Shown piece by piece: positions 14,028 through 22,885 of a stretch of DNA of 64,000 nucleotides. How positions within the stretch are numbered: position 1 is the first letter of the stretch; each line of letters opens with the position of its first letter. The position numbers and the translations under genes were made by a program. This stretch comes from Sphingomonas sp. Root241 (GTDB lineage: Bacteria > Pseudomonadota > Alphaproteobacteria > Sphingomonadales > Sphingomonadaceae): contig NZ_LMIV01000002.1 of NCBI RefSeq assembly GCF_001428865.1, positions 504,903 to 568,902 on the forward strand, given 5' to 3'. A model generated the notes under the pieces. It ran no database searches and was not told the origin of the DNA. It worked only from the letters and a program-made list of their open reading frames with translations.

Positions 14028-14777
14028 TCACGTGGGCGATGCCTCCGACTGCTCATGGATTGCGGCGTGCAGCCAGTTCGGAACGATGGCGTCGCCCAAG
14101 GCTTCGATGCGGCGCAACTCGACCATGAGGCCCAGCTCCGGCCAGATCGCGCGCGTACGGTCGCCGGCCTCGCCGATCGGGGCGACGACCAGCCGGCGGT
14201 TGACCTTGGCGCGATAGTGCATCCGGGCGGTATTCTCCTGCCCGACATAGCAACCCTTGGTGAAGCTGACGCCGCCCAGTTCGGCGGCATTGCATTCGAG
14301 CCAGAGCGTCTTGTCCTGGCCGAGCTCGGCGGCACCCTCCGTCACCCCGAGGCGCAGGCGATGCGCCAGCCAGCCCGTCGCCGGACTTCCGGCCGCGGAG
14401 CCGAGCCAGCGCCGGCCAAGATCAGGGAGGCGCGGATCGGCGACGCCGTCGGTGCCCTCGGCGCTCCAATGGATGCCGCCTTCCACCGGTTCGATCGTGA
14501 TCGGGCGGCGGAGCCGGTAGAGCGTGAGGCGACGGGCGAGCACATCGCGCTGATCGGCCTCGCAGTCGATCAGGATCGCGTCGCCGTCGTCCCAGAGGAT
14601 GAAATCGAACAGCGCCTTGCCCTGCGGCGTGAGCAGGCCGGCCCATTTGGGCTCCCCCGGCTTCACTTCCGCCATGTCCTGCGTGATCAGCCCCTGCAGG
14701 AAGCCGCGCACGTCTTCGCCGCCGACGCGCAGCAGCGCGCGATCGGATAGCCATGTTCCGGGGCTGGTCTCGTTCAT
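14028..14777 (-). CDS. ygfZ: YgfZ/GcvT-like folate-binding iron-sulfur maturation protein
   Basis: A 249-residue YgfZ-family protein, which helps repair or assemble certain Fe-S enzymes using tetrahydrofolate. The diagnostic K-G-C-Y-x-G-Q-E motif is present as FTKGCYVGQENTARMHYR, with the reactive cysteine. The N-terminus LLRVGGEDVRGFLQGLITQD is also standard. I choose ATG 14777 because family proteins start just before this segment; an upstream ATG at 14801 would add eight residues. It is divergent from the dihydroorotase gene, 45 bases away. Confidence 0.92.
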   Translation of the reverse strand: MNETSPGTWLSDRALLRVGGEDVRGFLQGLITQDMAEVKPGEPKWAGLLTPQGKALFDFILWDDGDAILIDCEADQRDVLARRLTLYRLRRPITIEPVEGGIHWSAEGTDGVADPRLPDLGRRWLGSAAGSPATGWLAHRLRLGVTEGAAELGQDKTLWLECNAAELGGVSFTKGCYVGQENTARMHYRAKVNRRLVVAPIGEAGDRTRAIWPELGLMVELRRIEALGDAIVPNWLHAAIHEQSEASPT

Positions 14778-14822
14778 GGCGAACAGGTAGGAGCCGGACA
14801 CGCACTAAGGAAGAGGGCGAAA

Positions 14823-16148
14823 ATGGCTGGCGTCGATCTCAAGCTCAAGGGCGGGCGCGTGCATCTGCCCGGCGGACCGGCCGAAGTGGATGTCGGCGTG
14901 ACCGGCGGCCGCATCGTGGCGATCGGCCAGGTCGGCGATGCCGGCGAGACGGTGGACTGCACCGGGCTCGACGTGCTGCCCGGCGTGATCGACAGCCAGG
15001 TCCATTTTCGCGAGCCGGGGTTAGAGGCCAAGGAAGACCTCGAGAGCGGCAGCCGATCGGCGGTGCTCGGCGGCGTGACCGCGGTGTTCGAAATGCCGAA
15101 CACCAAGCCCAACACCGACAGCGCCGAGGCGATCGCCGACAAGCTCGCCCGCGCCAAGGATCGCATGTGGTGCGATCATGCCTTCTACGTCGGCGCCACC
15201 GCCGCAAACGCGCCGCAGCTCAAGGAGCTCGAGCGGCTTCCCGGGACTGCCGGCGTGAAGATCTTCATGGGCGCATCGACCGGCGACCTGCTCGTCGCCG
15301 AGGATGCGGAGCTGGCGCGGGTGCTGGCTTCGGGCAAGCGCCGCGTCGCGATCCATGCCGAGGACGAGGCGCGGATGAATGCGCGGCTGGATGAGCGCGT
15401 TACCGGCGATCCCGCCTCGCATCCGGTGTGGCGCGACGACGAGAGCGCATTGCTCGCGACGCAGCGCATCCTGCGGCTCGCGCGCGAGGCGCGGCGGCGG
15501 ATCCACGTGCTCCATGTGACGACGCCCGCCGAGCTCGAATTGCTCGGCAGGAACAAGGACGTCGCGACCTGCGAAGTCACGCCGCAGCACCTGACCCTGG
15601 CGGGCGAGGACGCCTATCCGCGGCTCGGCACCTTTGCGCAGATGAACCCGCCGATCCGATCGGGCGCGCATCGCGACGGGCTGTGGCGCTGGCTCGTCCA
15701 GGGCGTTCCCGACGTGATCGGATCGGACCATGCCCCGCACACGCGCGAAGAGAAAGCGAAGGAATATCCGGCGAGCCCCAGCGGCATGCCGGGCGTGCAG
15801 ACGTTGCTGCCGCTGATGCTCAACCATGTCGTCGAGGGACGGCTGACGCTGCAGCGGCTGATCGACATGACCAGCGCCGGGCCGCAGCGGATTTTCGGCA
15901 TCGTCGGCAAGGGGCGCATCGCCGTCGGCTACGACGCCGACTTCACGATCGTCGATTTGAAGGCGCGCTGGACGGTGGAGGAGAGCTGGCTCGCCTCGCG
16001 GTGCGGCTGGTCGCCGTTCACGGGCATGGCGCTGACCGGCAAACCGCTGGGCACGATCATCCGCGGCAATAGGGTGATGTGGGAAGGCGAGCTCGCCAAT
16101 GCCGCGATCGGCGCGCCGGTGCGGTTCGAGGCCGTCGAGTTCGGCTGA
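14823..16148 (+). CDS. pyrC: Dihydroorotase (class I-like)
   Basis: A 441-residue amidohydrolase for the third step of pyrimidine synthesis, cyclising carbamoyl-aspartate to dihydroorotate. Visible family parts are LPGVIDSQVHFREPGLE (residues about 52-68), FEMPNTKPNT, GVKIFMGASTGD with the candidate carbamylated lysine, IHAEDEARM, HVLHVTTPAE and the catalytic Asp in GSDHAPHTREEK. In the first metal motif the usual HxH reads QVH: Gln59 replaces the first histidine. I recall the same change in other alphaproteobacterial members. Alternatives are another dihydropyrimidinase-type hydrolase, but length and the REPGLE and GSDHAPH motifs favour dihydroorotase. Confidence 0.88.
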   Translation: MAGVDLKLKGGRVHLPGGPAEVDVGVTGGRIVAIGQVGDAGETVDCTGLDVLPGVIDSQVHFREPGLEAKEDLESGSRSAVLGGVTAVFEMPNTKPNTDSAEAIADKLARAKDRMWCDHAFYVGATAANAPQLKELERLPGTAGVKIFMGASTGDLLVAEDAELARVLASGKRRVAIHAEDEARMNARLDERVTGDPASHPVWRDDESALLATQRILRLAREARRRIHVLHVTTPAELELLGRNKDVATCEVTPQHLTLAGEDAYPRLGTFAQMNPPIRSGAHRDGLWRWLVQGVPDVIGSDHAPHTREEKAKEYPASPSGMPGVQTLLPLMLNHVVEGRLTLQRLIDMTSAGPQRIFGIVGKGRIAVGYDADFTIVDLKARWTVEESWLASRCGWSPFTGMALTGKPLGTIIRGNRVMWEGELANAAIGAPVRFEAVEFG

Positions 16149-16251
16149 TCCGGGCGCGTCGCTGCGGTGCATCCTTTGAGCGCCAGCGCACGTTCATGAG
16201 ACCTATGTTGTTGGGGACGCGTATTTCCTGACGAGGTCGGCGTCTGTGATC

Positions 16252-17034
16252 ATGACCTTTGTGCGATCGACGCGAGCGGAGCGCGGCAGGGCTGCATTGG
16301 GTGCGGCATTGCTGACCGCTGCGCTCGGCTATGCGCTGGTGGCGGGGCTCGCGATCGGCAGCGGCAAATCTCCCGGGGAAGCGCTGACTCTCTTCGAGGT
16401 CGGCCCGGAGCCGCCGCCTCCGCCGCGCGAGAAGATCGTGCCGCACCGCAATCCCAGCCACCGGCGCGAAGGCGCGGCATCGCCGCCCAATCTGCGATCG
16501 GAGCCGACCGAGATCGTGGCGCCGACGCCGCTGGTGCCGCTCCCCGTTCCACCGCCGGTCATCGCCGCGCCGATCGCGGGTGTCGGCAGCGCTCCGACGG
16601 CCGGCAATGCCGACGTGATCGGCCCCGGCACCGGGAGCGGCGGCGAAGGCGATGGCCGTGGCAGTGGCGGCGAAGGCGACGGCAGCGGCGATGGGGGTGC
16701 GGAGACCCCGCCCCGCCTGGTGCGCGGCGAGCTGCGCGATTCGGACTATCCCGAGGGCGCCGCGGAGGCAGGCATCGGCGGGACGGTGGGCGTGCGCTAT
16801 CTGGTCTGGACCGACGGCCGCGTCCGCGAATGCACGATCACTCGTTCGAGCGGCAGCGCCGAGCTCGATGCCACGACCTGCCGGCTGATCGAACAGCGCT
16901 TCCGTTTCCGCCCCTCGCGCGACGAACGCGGACGGCCGGTTCCGGCGCGGATCGTCGAGAACCATAGCTGGATGATCCACCGCGAGCCCGCCGAGGAACC
17001 GCCACCCCGGCCGAGGCGGCGGTTCGGCTTCTAG
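16252..17034 (+). CDS. TonB-like energy transducer
   Basis: A 260-residue protein. One membrane helix lies near the start (about residues 15-35, ALGAALLTAALGYALVAGLA), followed by a Pro-rich periplasmic arm (GPEPPPPPREKIVPH, PTPLVPLPVPPPV), a Gly-rich spacer, and a TonB C-terminal domain (RLVRGELRDSDYPEGAAEAG, GTVGVRYLVWTDGRV, FRFRPSRDERGRPV). It should couple the proton gradient to outer membrane receptors. No exbB or exbD is adjacent. ATG 16252 is preferred to GTG 16246. Its TAG stop shares three bases with the stop of the convergent DUF1294 gene. Confidence 0.85.
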   Translation: MTFVRSTRAERGRAALGAALLTAALGYALVAGLAIGSGKSPGEALTLFEVGPEPPPPPREKIVPHRNPSHRREGAASPPNLRSEPTEIVAPTPLVPLPVPPPVIAAPIAGVGSAPTAGNADVIGPGTGSGGEGDGRGSGGEGDGSGDGGAETPPRLVRGELRDSDYPEGAAEAGIGGTVGVRYLVWTDGRVRECTITRSSGSAELDATTCRLIEQRFRFRPSRDERGRPVPARIVENHSWMIHREPAEEPPPRPRRRFGF

Positions 17035-17294
17035 AGCGCGAACCCGATCGCAACGCCGAGCTGTATCATCACGATCAGCCACAGCCAGGTCGAGAAGGGC
17101 TGCTTCCGGGTCTTGTGGCGGAAGAAATGGCGCGCGGCGAACGCAGCGGGCGTGCCGCCGATAAAGGCCAATGCGAGCAGATCCGCTTCGGGAATCCGCC
17201 GCTGGCCCGCGATCGCGCGCTGCTTGTCCTGATGGAAGCGCAGCATCGTCCAGAGATTGACTGCGAGCAGCGCCAGAATTGCGTAAACGAGCAT
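17031..17294 (-). CDS. DUF1294 membrane protein
   Basis: An 87-residue DUF1294 protein. It has a first membrane helix (LVYAILALLAVNLWTML), the RRIPEADLLALAFIGGTPAAF segment, the conserved FFRHKTRKQPF motif, and a final helix (WLWLIVMIQLGVAIGF). Function unknown; members are inner-membrane proteins sometimes fused to cold-shock domains. ATG 17294 gives the usual family start; an upstream frame could add 12 residues from 17330. It converges on the TonB gene with a shared CTAG at the two stops. Confidence 0.82.
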   Translation of the reverse strand: MLVYAILALLAVNLWTMLRFHQDKQRAIAGQRRIPEADLLALAFIGGTPAAFAARHFFRHKTRKQPFSTWLWLIVMIQLGVAIGFAL

Positions 17295-17362
17295 GGCCGC
17301 AGTCTGGGATTGCGCGGCCGGGAAGTCCACGGCCGTCGAGGTTTAGGACTCATGCTCATAAA

Positions 17363-17514
17363 GCGTCATCCCCGCGAAAGCGGGGACCCATCTCCTGAGC
17401 GCGCGACAAATGCACCGGCGCGATCGTGGATAATGCTGGAGATGGGTCCCCGCTTTCGCGGGGATGACGAAATTGGGGCCAGCCTGTAGTCGAATTGACG
17501 GGTTGAATGGGTTC
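17363..17514. repeat. Palindromic repeat, family C copy 1
   Basis: The outer arms are GCGTCATCCCCGCGAAAGCG-gggacccatctcc on the left and ggagatgggtcccc-GCTTTCGCGGGGATGACG on the right (17363-17469). The flank continuing to about 17514 is also shared with copy 2 (AGCCTGTAGTC and TTGAATGGGTTC). It ends a few bases from the stop codon of the histidine kinase gene. Confidence 0.9.
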
Positions 17515-17519
17515 GCCGG

Positions 17520-19484
17520 CTAGCGTCGTTTGCGCGCCGGGAATTTGAGCAGTTCAGCAGCCGGGCGGTTCGCCGCCATGGTCCGGGCGACGCCGCGCAG
17601 GAGCTGGTCCTGGCCGAACGGCTTGGCGAGCCGCGGCAGATCCTCGGCGATGCCTTCGGGCAGTTCGGCGTAGCCCGAGACGAGCAGGACCGGCAGTCCG
17701 GGCCAACCCGCCTGCGCCGCTTCGGCGAACTGGGCGCCGTTCATTTCGGGCATGGCGAAATCGGTGATCACCATGTCGACACGGGCTTCGCTCAGCAGCT
17801 GCAGCGCGGCCCTGCCCGACGATGCGAGGAGCACGCGGTGCCCGGCATCCTCGAGCATCGCCGCGGTGTTGGTGAGCACCAGCGCGTCGTCATCGACCGC
17901 GAGCACCACCAGCTGATCCATGGCCGCCGGGGGTTGCTCGGACGCCTCCGGCCGATCCCCGGGTACATCGCCGTCGGACACCGGCAACCAGAGTTCGGCC
18001 GTCGTCCCTTCGCCCACGCGGCTGCGCAGCGACAGCTTGCCGCCGCATTGCTCGGCAAAGCCGTGCACCATCGACAGGCCGAGGCCCGTGCCCTTGCCGA
18101 CACCTTTGGTGGTGTAGAAGGGTTCGGTGGCGCGGGCGAGCGTCTCCGCGTCCATGCCTTGGCCATTGTCGATGACCGACAGGCAGACATAGGCGCCGGG
18201 CTTCAAGCCCTCTCCGGACGCGACATGCTCCTCGCGTGCGGCAATGACGATGCGGCCGCCGTCGGGCATCGCGTCGCGGGCATTCACCGCCAGGTTGATC
18301 AGCCCGAGCTCGAGCTGCGCGGGATCGGCGTGGACATGCGGGACGACGAGCGGGAACTCGGTGTCGATGCGCACGCCGCCGCCGATCGTGCGCTGGAGCA
18401 GTTCGGCCATGCCGCGCACCAATGCCACCGGATCCACCGTCTCCAGCGCAAGCTCCTGCTTGCGCGCGAAGGCGAGCATGCGCTGGGTGAGCGCCGCGCC
18501 GCGCTCGGCGGCCTTCATGGCATTGTCGATGAAACGCGAGATGTCGGCGCCGTTGGCCATCTTGCGGCGGGCGAGATCGAGGCTGCCGACGATCGCGGCG
18601 AGCAGATTGTTGAAATCATGCGCGACGCCCCCCGTCAGCTGGCCGATCGCCTCCATCTTCTGAGAGTGGAAGAACGCCTCCTGTGCCTGTTCGAGCGCGA
18701 GCTGCGACTGGCGGCGCTCGGTCAGGTCGCGCGTGACCTTGGCGAAACCGACCAGCGTGCCGCTCGAATCGCGGACCGGATCGATCACGACATTCGCCCA
18801 GAAGCGCGTGCCGTCCTTGCGCACGCGCCAGCCCTCGGCTTCGAACCGGCCATGGTTCGTCGCCGTCTCCAGCGCCCGGCGCGGGATGCCGGCCTCGCGG
18901 TCCTCCTCGGTGTAGAAGCGCGAGAAATGCTCGCCGATGATCTCGTCCGCGGTATAGCCCTTGAAGCGCTCGGCACCCGCGTTCCAGCTCGCGACATGGC
19001 CGCCGGTGTCGAGCATGTAAATGGCATAGTCGGTCACGCTCTGGACCAGCAGGCGGAAGCGTTCCTCGCTCCGGCGCAATGCTTCGTCGGCGATGCGGCG
19101 GTCGGTGAGGTCGCGGGTGACCTTGGCGAAGCCGATCAGCGTGCCGTCGGGCTGGCGGATCGGATCGATGACGACGCTCGCCCAGAAGTGCGTCCCGTCC
19201 TTGCGGACGCGCCAGCCCTCGGCCTCGAACCGGCCGTCGAACTCGGCGGTGCGGAGCGCCAGCGCGGGTATCCCCGCGGCGCGATCGGCGTCGGTGTAGA
19301 AGCGCGAGAAATGCTGGCCGAGGATCTCGTCCTCGCGATAGCCCTTGAATCGCTGCGCGCCGGCGTTCCAGCTCACCACCTTGCCGGTGGGATCGAGCAT
19401 GTAGATGGCATAGTCGGTCACGCTCTGAACGAGCATCTCGAACCGGTTTACGCCCGCCTCACTTGAATCGGCAATCGTCGTCAT
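17520..19484 (-). CDS. Soluble hybrid histidine kinase, PAS-PAS-HisKA-HATPase-REC
   Basis: A 654-residue sensor kinase without membrane segments. Two PAS domains (about residues 13-130 and 140-260) are near duplicates of each other, both with LVQSVTDYAIYMLD, SWNAGA, FKGY and EAEGWRVRKDGT. Next are the phosphoacceptor His in GQLTGGVAHDFNNLLAAIVG (about residue 290), the ATPase boxes (INLAVNARDAMPDGG, VIDNGQGM, GKGTGLGLSMVHGF), and a C-terminal receiver with Asp in VDMVITDFAMPEMNG. The FKGY PAS type often binds heme or flavin in other kinases, but no ligand can be assigned here. The partner regulator is not adjacent. A family C repeat follows its stop. Confidence 0.92.
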   Translation of the reverse strand: MTTIADSSEAGVNRFEMLVQSVTDYAIYMLDPTGKVVSWNAGAQRFKGYREDEILGQHFSRFYTDADRAAGIPALALRTAEFDGRFEAEGWRVRKDGTHFWASVVIDPIRQPDGTLIGFAKVTRDLTDRRIADEALRRSEERFRLLVQSVTDYAIYMLDTGGHVASWNAGAERFKGYTADEIIGEHFSRFYTEEDREAGIPRRALETATNHGRFEAEGWRVRKDGTRFWANVVIDPVRDSSGTLVGFAKVTRDLTERRQSQLALEQAQEAFFHSQKMEAIGQLTGGVAHDFNNLLAAIVGSLDLARRKMANGADISRFIDNAMKAAERGAALTQRMLAFARKQELALETVDPVALVRGMAELLQRTIGGGVRIDTEFPLVVPHVHADPAQLELGLINLAVNARDAMPDGGRIVIAAREEHVASGEGLKPGAYVCLSVIDNGQGMDAETLARATEPFYTTKGVGKGTGLGLSMVHGFAEQCGGKLSLRSRVGEGTTAELWLPVSDGDVPGDRPEASEQPPAAMDQLVVLAVDDDALVLTNTAAMLEDAGHRVLLASSGRAALQLLSEARVDMVITDFAMPEMNGAQFAEAAQAGWPGLPVLLVSGYAELPEGIAEDLPRLAKPFGQDQLLRGVARTMAANRPAAELLKFPARKRR

Positions 19485-19584
19485 GGACTCCCCACGGGAC
19501 CCGATGACGGCCCGACACAGCGGGCAAAACGCCGGTGTCGAGCGTTCGTTCCTAAACCCCGGGGAGCGCAGCGCTCCCGCGGGG

Positions 19585-20340
19585 TCAGAAAGGCAGCCAG
19601 CGCTGTTTCTCGCTGAACTTCATATAGCCGGCATTGACGCCGAGCCGCCATCCGACGCCGAGCCGGACCGGGATCAGCACCACGTCGCCGCGGCGCATAT
19701 AGCTCGCCGAGAAGCCGCCGACGAAATAGACCCGGCCCTCGCCGGCGGGGAAGCGCTTGTAGAGCTCCTGGCTGTCGTAGAGGTTGTAGACCAATACGAA
19801 GACCTTGTTGGCGTCGCCGCCGATGTCGAAGCCGATCGACGGGCCGGTCCAATAGACCTTCCGCTGGCCCTCGACCTTGTGGAACAATTCGCCCGAGCCG
19901 TACCGCAGGCCGACGCCGATCGCGCCGCCCGCCTCGCGCCCGGCAATATAGGCGTTGGGCTCGCCCTGGTCCTTGAGGATGTTCTCGATGATCCCGGCCA
20001 GCCCCGACGCGCCCTTGCCGAACACGCCCTCGGCCGCGCCGATCAGGTCGTCGCGCTGATAGGTGTTGGTCGCCTGCGCGCGCGCGCCGGCGGCAGTGCC
20101 GGTCCCGGCGGCCGGGGGTATCTCCACGGGCTGCGGAGCGACCGGCGCATCGGTGCGCGGAGCTTCCTGATAGGCACCCTGGTCCACGGGCTGCGGATCG
20201 TTCTGCACCGGCGGCGGCGCCTGCAGGTCCGAATCGATCGCGGTGTTGGGGTCGATCGTGGTGATCTGGGCGGAAGCCGGCGCCGCGCCGAACCCGAGCG
20301 CAGCCGTCGCCACCCACAGCATCAAGGTCCGCACGCGCAT
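19585..20340 (-). CDS. EipA-like envelope protein (DUF1134)
   Basis: A 251-residue periplasmic protein. Residues 1-25 are a signal peptide (AAPASA cleavage). A Pro-rich low-complexity part (about 38-85) precedes the DUF1134 domain: YQRDDLIGAAEGVFGKGASG, GREAGGAIGVGLRYGSGEL, WTGPSIGFDIGGDANKVFVL and SYMRRGDVVLIPVRLGVGWR. The Brucella member EipA is needed for envelope integrity. It stands alone between the kinase and a small anchored protein, all on the minus strand. Confidence 0.9.
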   Translation of the reverse strand: MRVRTLMLWVATAALGFGAAPASAQITTIDPNTAIDSDLQAPPPVQNDPQPVDQGAYQEAPRTDAPVAPQPVEIPPAAGTGTAAGARAQATNTYQRDDLIGAAEGVFGKGASGLAGIIENILKDQGEPNAYIAGREAGGAIGVGLRYGSGELFHKVEGQRKVYWTGPSIGFDIGGDANKVFVLVYNLYDSQELYKRFPAGEGRVYFVGGFSASYMRRGDVVLIPVRLGVGWRLGVNAGYMKFSEKQRWLPF

Positions 20341-20485
20341 CCGATTCCCATCCCCGGCAAATTCCTGCCTCGCACGCTACGACCGCACGCCTGACGCTGC
20401 AATGAACGGACGACCAGTTTCGCCGAAATCGTCGATACGTGCGGCACGCCGACCGGCAATGCCGTATCCGAACCGGGGGATCGGA

Positions 20486-21001
20486 TCAGCGAGCATCGAT
20501 GCGATGCGGCGCCGGGTCCCCGCGCGGTTCCGAGAGAGGGACGACTGGCGTGCCGCGGCGATTGTGATCCGAAAAGCCGTCGAACACCTCGAGCAGGTAA
20601 TCGCGATCCTCGGCGTCGAGCCGCCCGAACCGGTCCGCTGCCATGGCGCGTGCACGCGCGTGCAGTTCGACGGGGTCGACACCGCGCTCGCGCCAGCTTT
20701 CCCGATAGGCGAGGAAAGCGCCGCGGCAAAACTCCATGATCCGGGCACGGACCCTCAGGTAATCACCCGGAACGCTCGCCATTTCGAGAAACCGCCTGAA
20801 CGGCCCCTGGAGAAAGGCATCGGGAGCGAGCCACCGCGCCTCGTGCGCGGCATCCGCAAGCGCCGCATAGTCCGTGAAGCTCGACCAATCCGGGGCGGCG
20901 GGAGACTTCGGAGCGGATTTTCTCCTTCGCTCCCGCAATCGCAAAGCCCATTCGAGGCACGCCAGTCCAGCAACGACTGCCAAGACCGTGTAGAGCGACA
21001 T
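20486..21001 (-). CDS. Anchored hypothetical protein (171 aa)
   Basis: One N-terminal membrane helix (LYTVLAVVAGLACLEWAL) is followed by a basic run (RLRERRRK) and a cytoplasmic helical domain with many aromatic and charged residues (WLAPDAFLQGPFRRFLEMAS, DYLRVRARIMEFCRGAFLAYR). No family is recognised. The composition and codon pattern look like a real gene and the ATG at 21001 follows directly after a cgg-aac-aac spacer. It is transcribed in the same direction as the EipA-like gene, 145 bases upstream of it. Confidence 0.65.
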   Translation of the reverse strand: MSLYTVLAVVAGLACLEWALRLRERRRKSAPKSPAAPDWSSFTDYAALADAAHEARWLAPDAFLQGPFRRFLEMASVPGDYLRVRARIMEFCRGAFLAYRESWRERGVDPVELHARARAMAADRFGRLDAEDRDYLLEVFDGFSDHNRRGTPVVPLSEPRGDPAPHRIDAR

Positions 21002-21207
21002 GTCCGTTGTTCCGTTCTGGCGCCGCGCGTGACGTGCGTCGCTTCCGACGCCAGCGTTACCGAGGTGCGCGTGATCCACAATGGCCTTGAACGGCATGTG
21101 CCGTCGACACCCCTGACGGCAGGCTAGTCGAAGATGGCTGCGCAGCCGATACCGGATCGCCGTCTCTCCCTTGCGGGCTGCTACGAGGTAGATAGTGGGT
21201 CCTGCAT

Positions 21208-22827
21208 CTAGCGGTACAGGCCCATCGTCACCTTGAGCATCACCGGCTCGCCGGTGAAATTGAGGCCGTAATCGATCTGGTCGCCATTCCAGCGCCGGCG
21301 CATCGTCCATTTGCCCGCGACGAAGCTGCCCTCCTCCGCGCTGATGATCTGCGCCTGCTCGTTCGGCGCGGCGCCGGCGGCGGTCAGCCGGATCCGGACA
21401 TGGCTCCCGCTGATCAGGAAAGTGTCCGGCCCCAGCTGCGCCGCGACCATTCCGCCGACCGGCGCCTCGGCCAGCGGGTGCGGATCGATTTTGGTCCAGC
21501 TCGTCCAGCCCGGTTCGCCCATCTGCCACCGGCCATATTCCGCAGCGATCTGCCAGCGGCCGAAGACCTTGGCCTGAATCTTCGCGCCCTTCGCCGTTCC
21601 CCAGACGGGGTTTTCGAAAGCGATGCGTGCCCAGTCGCGTGCCATCGGTGCGAGCATCGCATAGGGGCCCGAGAAGGCCTCCATCGTCGCGGCGTCGAGC
21701 GCCTTGGCGCCGAGCGGGTAGTTGAAGAAGCCGGTGGCATCCATGCCGAAGGGCGCGAAGCCGATTGCGCCGCGGCCGAGCGCCGGCCACAGGAAGCGCG
21801 CATAGTCGAGCGCGTTGCCGATCTCGGGCACCAGCAAGGCATTGTCCGGCCGGGCATATTTCTCGAGAAAGCTTTCTACCGCCAGCGCATCGCGGTTGTA
21901 GATGTCCGGCGCGACGAGGTCGATGTGCGGCGCTGCCGCCTTCCATATCGGAATCACGTTCCAGTTCGGCCCGCCCGAGGGACCGACATTGCCGCCCTCG
22001 TCGGTGAAGGCGTCCCCGAGCGCCGCGTTCACATACATGGGGAGCGGCTTCACGGCCTTACCGGCCGCGGCGACTTCGTCGATGAAGCGGGCGAGGTACC
22101 AGGTCTGGAAATATTGCTCCGCACGCTTGCCGAACACTGCGGTCCAGCTTCCCGGCTTTACCTTGAGCGCGCGGACCAGCTCCGCCGGGACATCGCCCTT
22201 GAACAGGCGATCCGCCTCGGGCGCATGATCCCTGGCCAGGCCATAGCTGCCCGCCTCGTTCTCGGGCTGCACCATGATGACATTGTGGTCGCGATCGATC
22301 TTCGCGAGGTGCCGCATCATCATGACGAAGGCGCGCTTGTCGGCCTCGAGCGTGTTTCGCCCGTGCGGGCTGAGCGCATAATGCGTCGTGCCGTCGGGCT
22401 TCTTCATCCTCGGGAAACGCGCGGTGTCGCGCTTCACCCATTCGGGCGCGTAGCTGTTGCCGGTGTTCTTCCACGTCGCGAACCACAAAAGCACGAGCCG
22501 GACTTTGTGCGCGCGCGCCTGCTCGACGAGGGTGTCGAGGAACGAGAAGTCGAACTGCCCCTCGACCGGCTCCACTTGCTCCCAGGCAATCGGGATCTCG
22601 AGCGTGTTGGCGTGCATCGCCTCGATCACCGGCCAGACTTTCGGCAGCATCGCCGGATAATTGCTCGAATTATTGGCTTGCGCGCCGAGCATCAGGAACG
22701 GTGCTCCGTCGACGAGCAACGCATGGCGACCGTCGCGCGAAACCAGCCGGGGAAGCTCCTGGGCCGCCGCGGGGACGGCCGCGACCGTCGCGAGCGCCAG
22801 CGCGCATTTTGCCAAAAGTCGCCACAT
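21208..22827 (-). CDS. GH35 beta-galactosidase with DUF5597 C-terminal domain
   Basis: A 539-residue secreted glycoside hydrolase. The start at ATG 22827 gives a clean signal peptide (MWRLLAKCALALATVAAVPA, cut after AAA-Q), with a ggagga site 9 bases before it. The barrel shows IPIAWEQVEPVEGQFDFSFLD, the acid/base Glu in MVQPENEAGSYG, and the nucleophile Glu in LLVPEIGNAL. The C-terminal third is the DUF5597 beta domain (LISGSHVRIRL, AEEGSFVAGKW). Cellvibrio Bgl35A, of this subgroup, removes galactose from xyloglucan side chains and is encoded beside a GH31 alpha-xylosidase, as here. Last gene of the locus. Confidence 0.88.
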   Translation of the reverse strand: MWRLLAKCALALATVAAVPAAAQELPRLVSRDGRHALLVDGAPFLMLGAQANNSSNYPAMLPKVWPVIEAMHANTLEIPIAWEQVEPVEGQFDFSFLDTLVEQARAHKVRLVLLWFATWKNTGNSYAPEWVKRDTARFPRMKKPDGTTHYALSPHGRNTLEADKRAFVMMMRHLAKIDRDHNVIMVQPENEAGSYGLARDHAPEADRLFKGDVPAELVRALKVKPGSWTAVFGKRAEQYFQTWYLARFIDEVAAAGKAVKPLPMYVNAALGDAFTDEGGNVGPSGGPNWNVIPIWKAAAPHIDLVAPDIYNRDALAVESFLEKYARPDNALLVPEIGNALDYARFLWPALGRGAIGFAPFGMDATGFFNYPLGAKALDAATMEAFSGPYAMLAPMARDWARIAFENPVWGTAKGAKIQAKVFGRWQIAAEYGRWQMGEPGWTSWTKIDPHPLAEAPVGGMVAAQLGPDTFLISGSHVRIRLTAAGAAPNEQAQIISAEEGSFVAGKWTMRRRWNGDQIDYGLNFTGEPVMLKVTMGLYR

Positions 22828-22885
22828 TCGAACCGTTCCTCCAGTCATGCGTCGCACGAGATATGCGGCTTTTCGCGAACCATGC

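Noticed and set aside
17838..19466. Long + frame opposite the histidine kinase
   Set aside because: It is the antisense shadow of a high-GC gene with a clear family match on the other strand.
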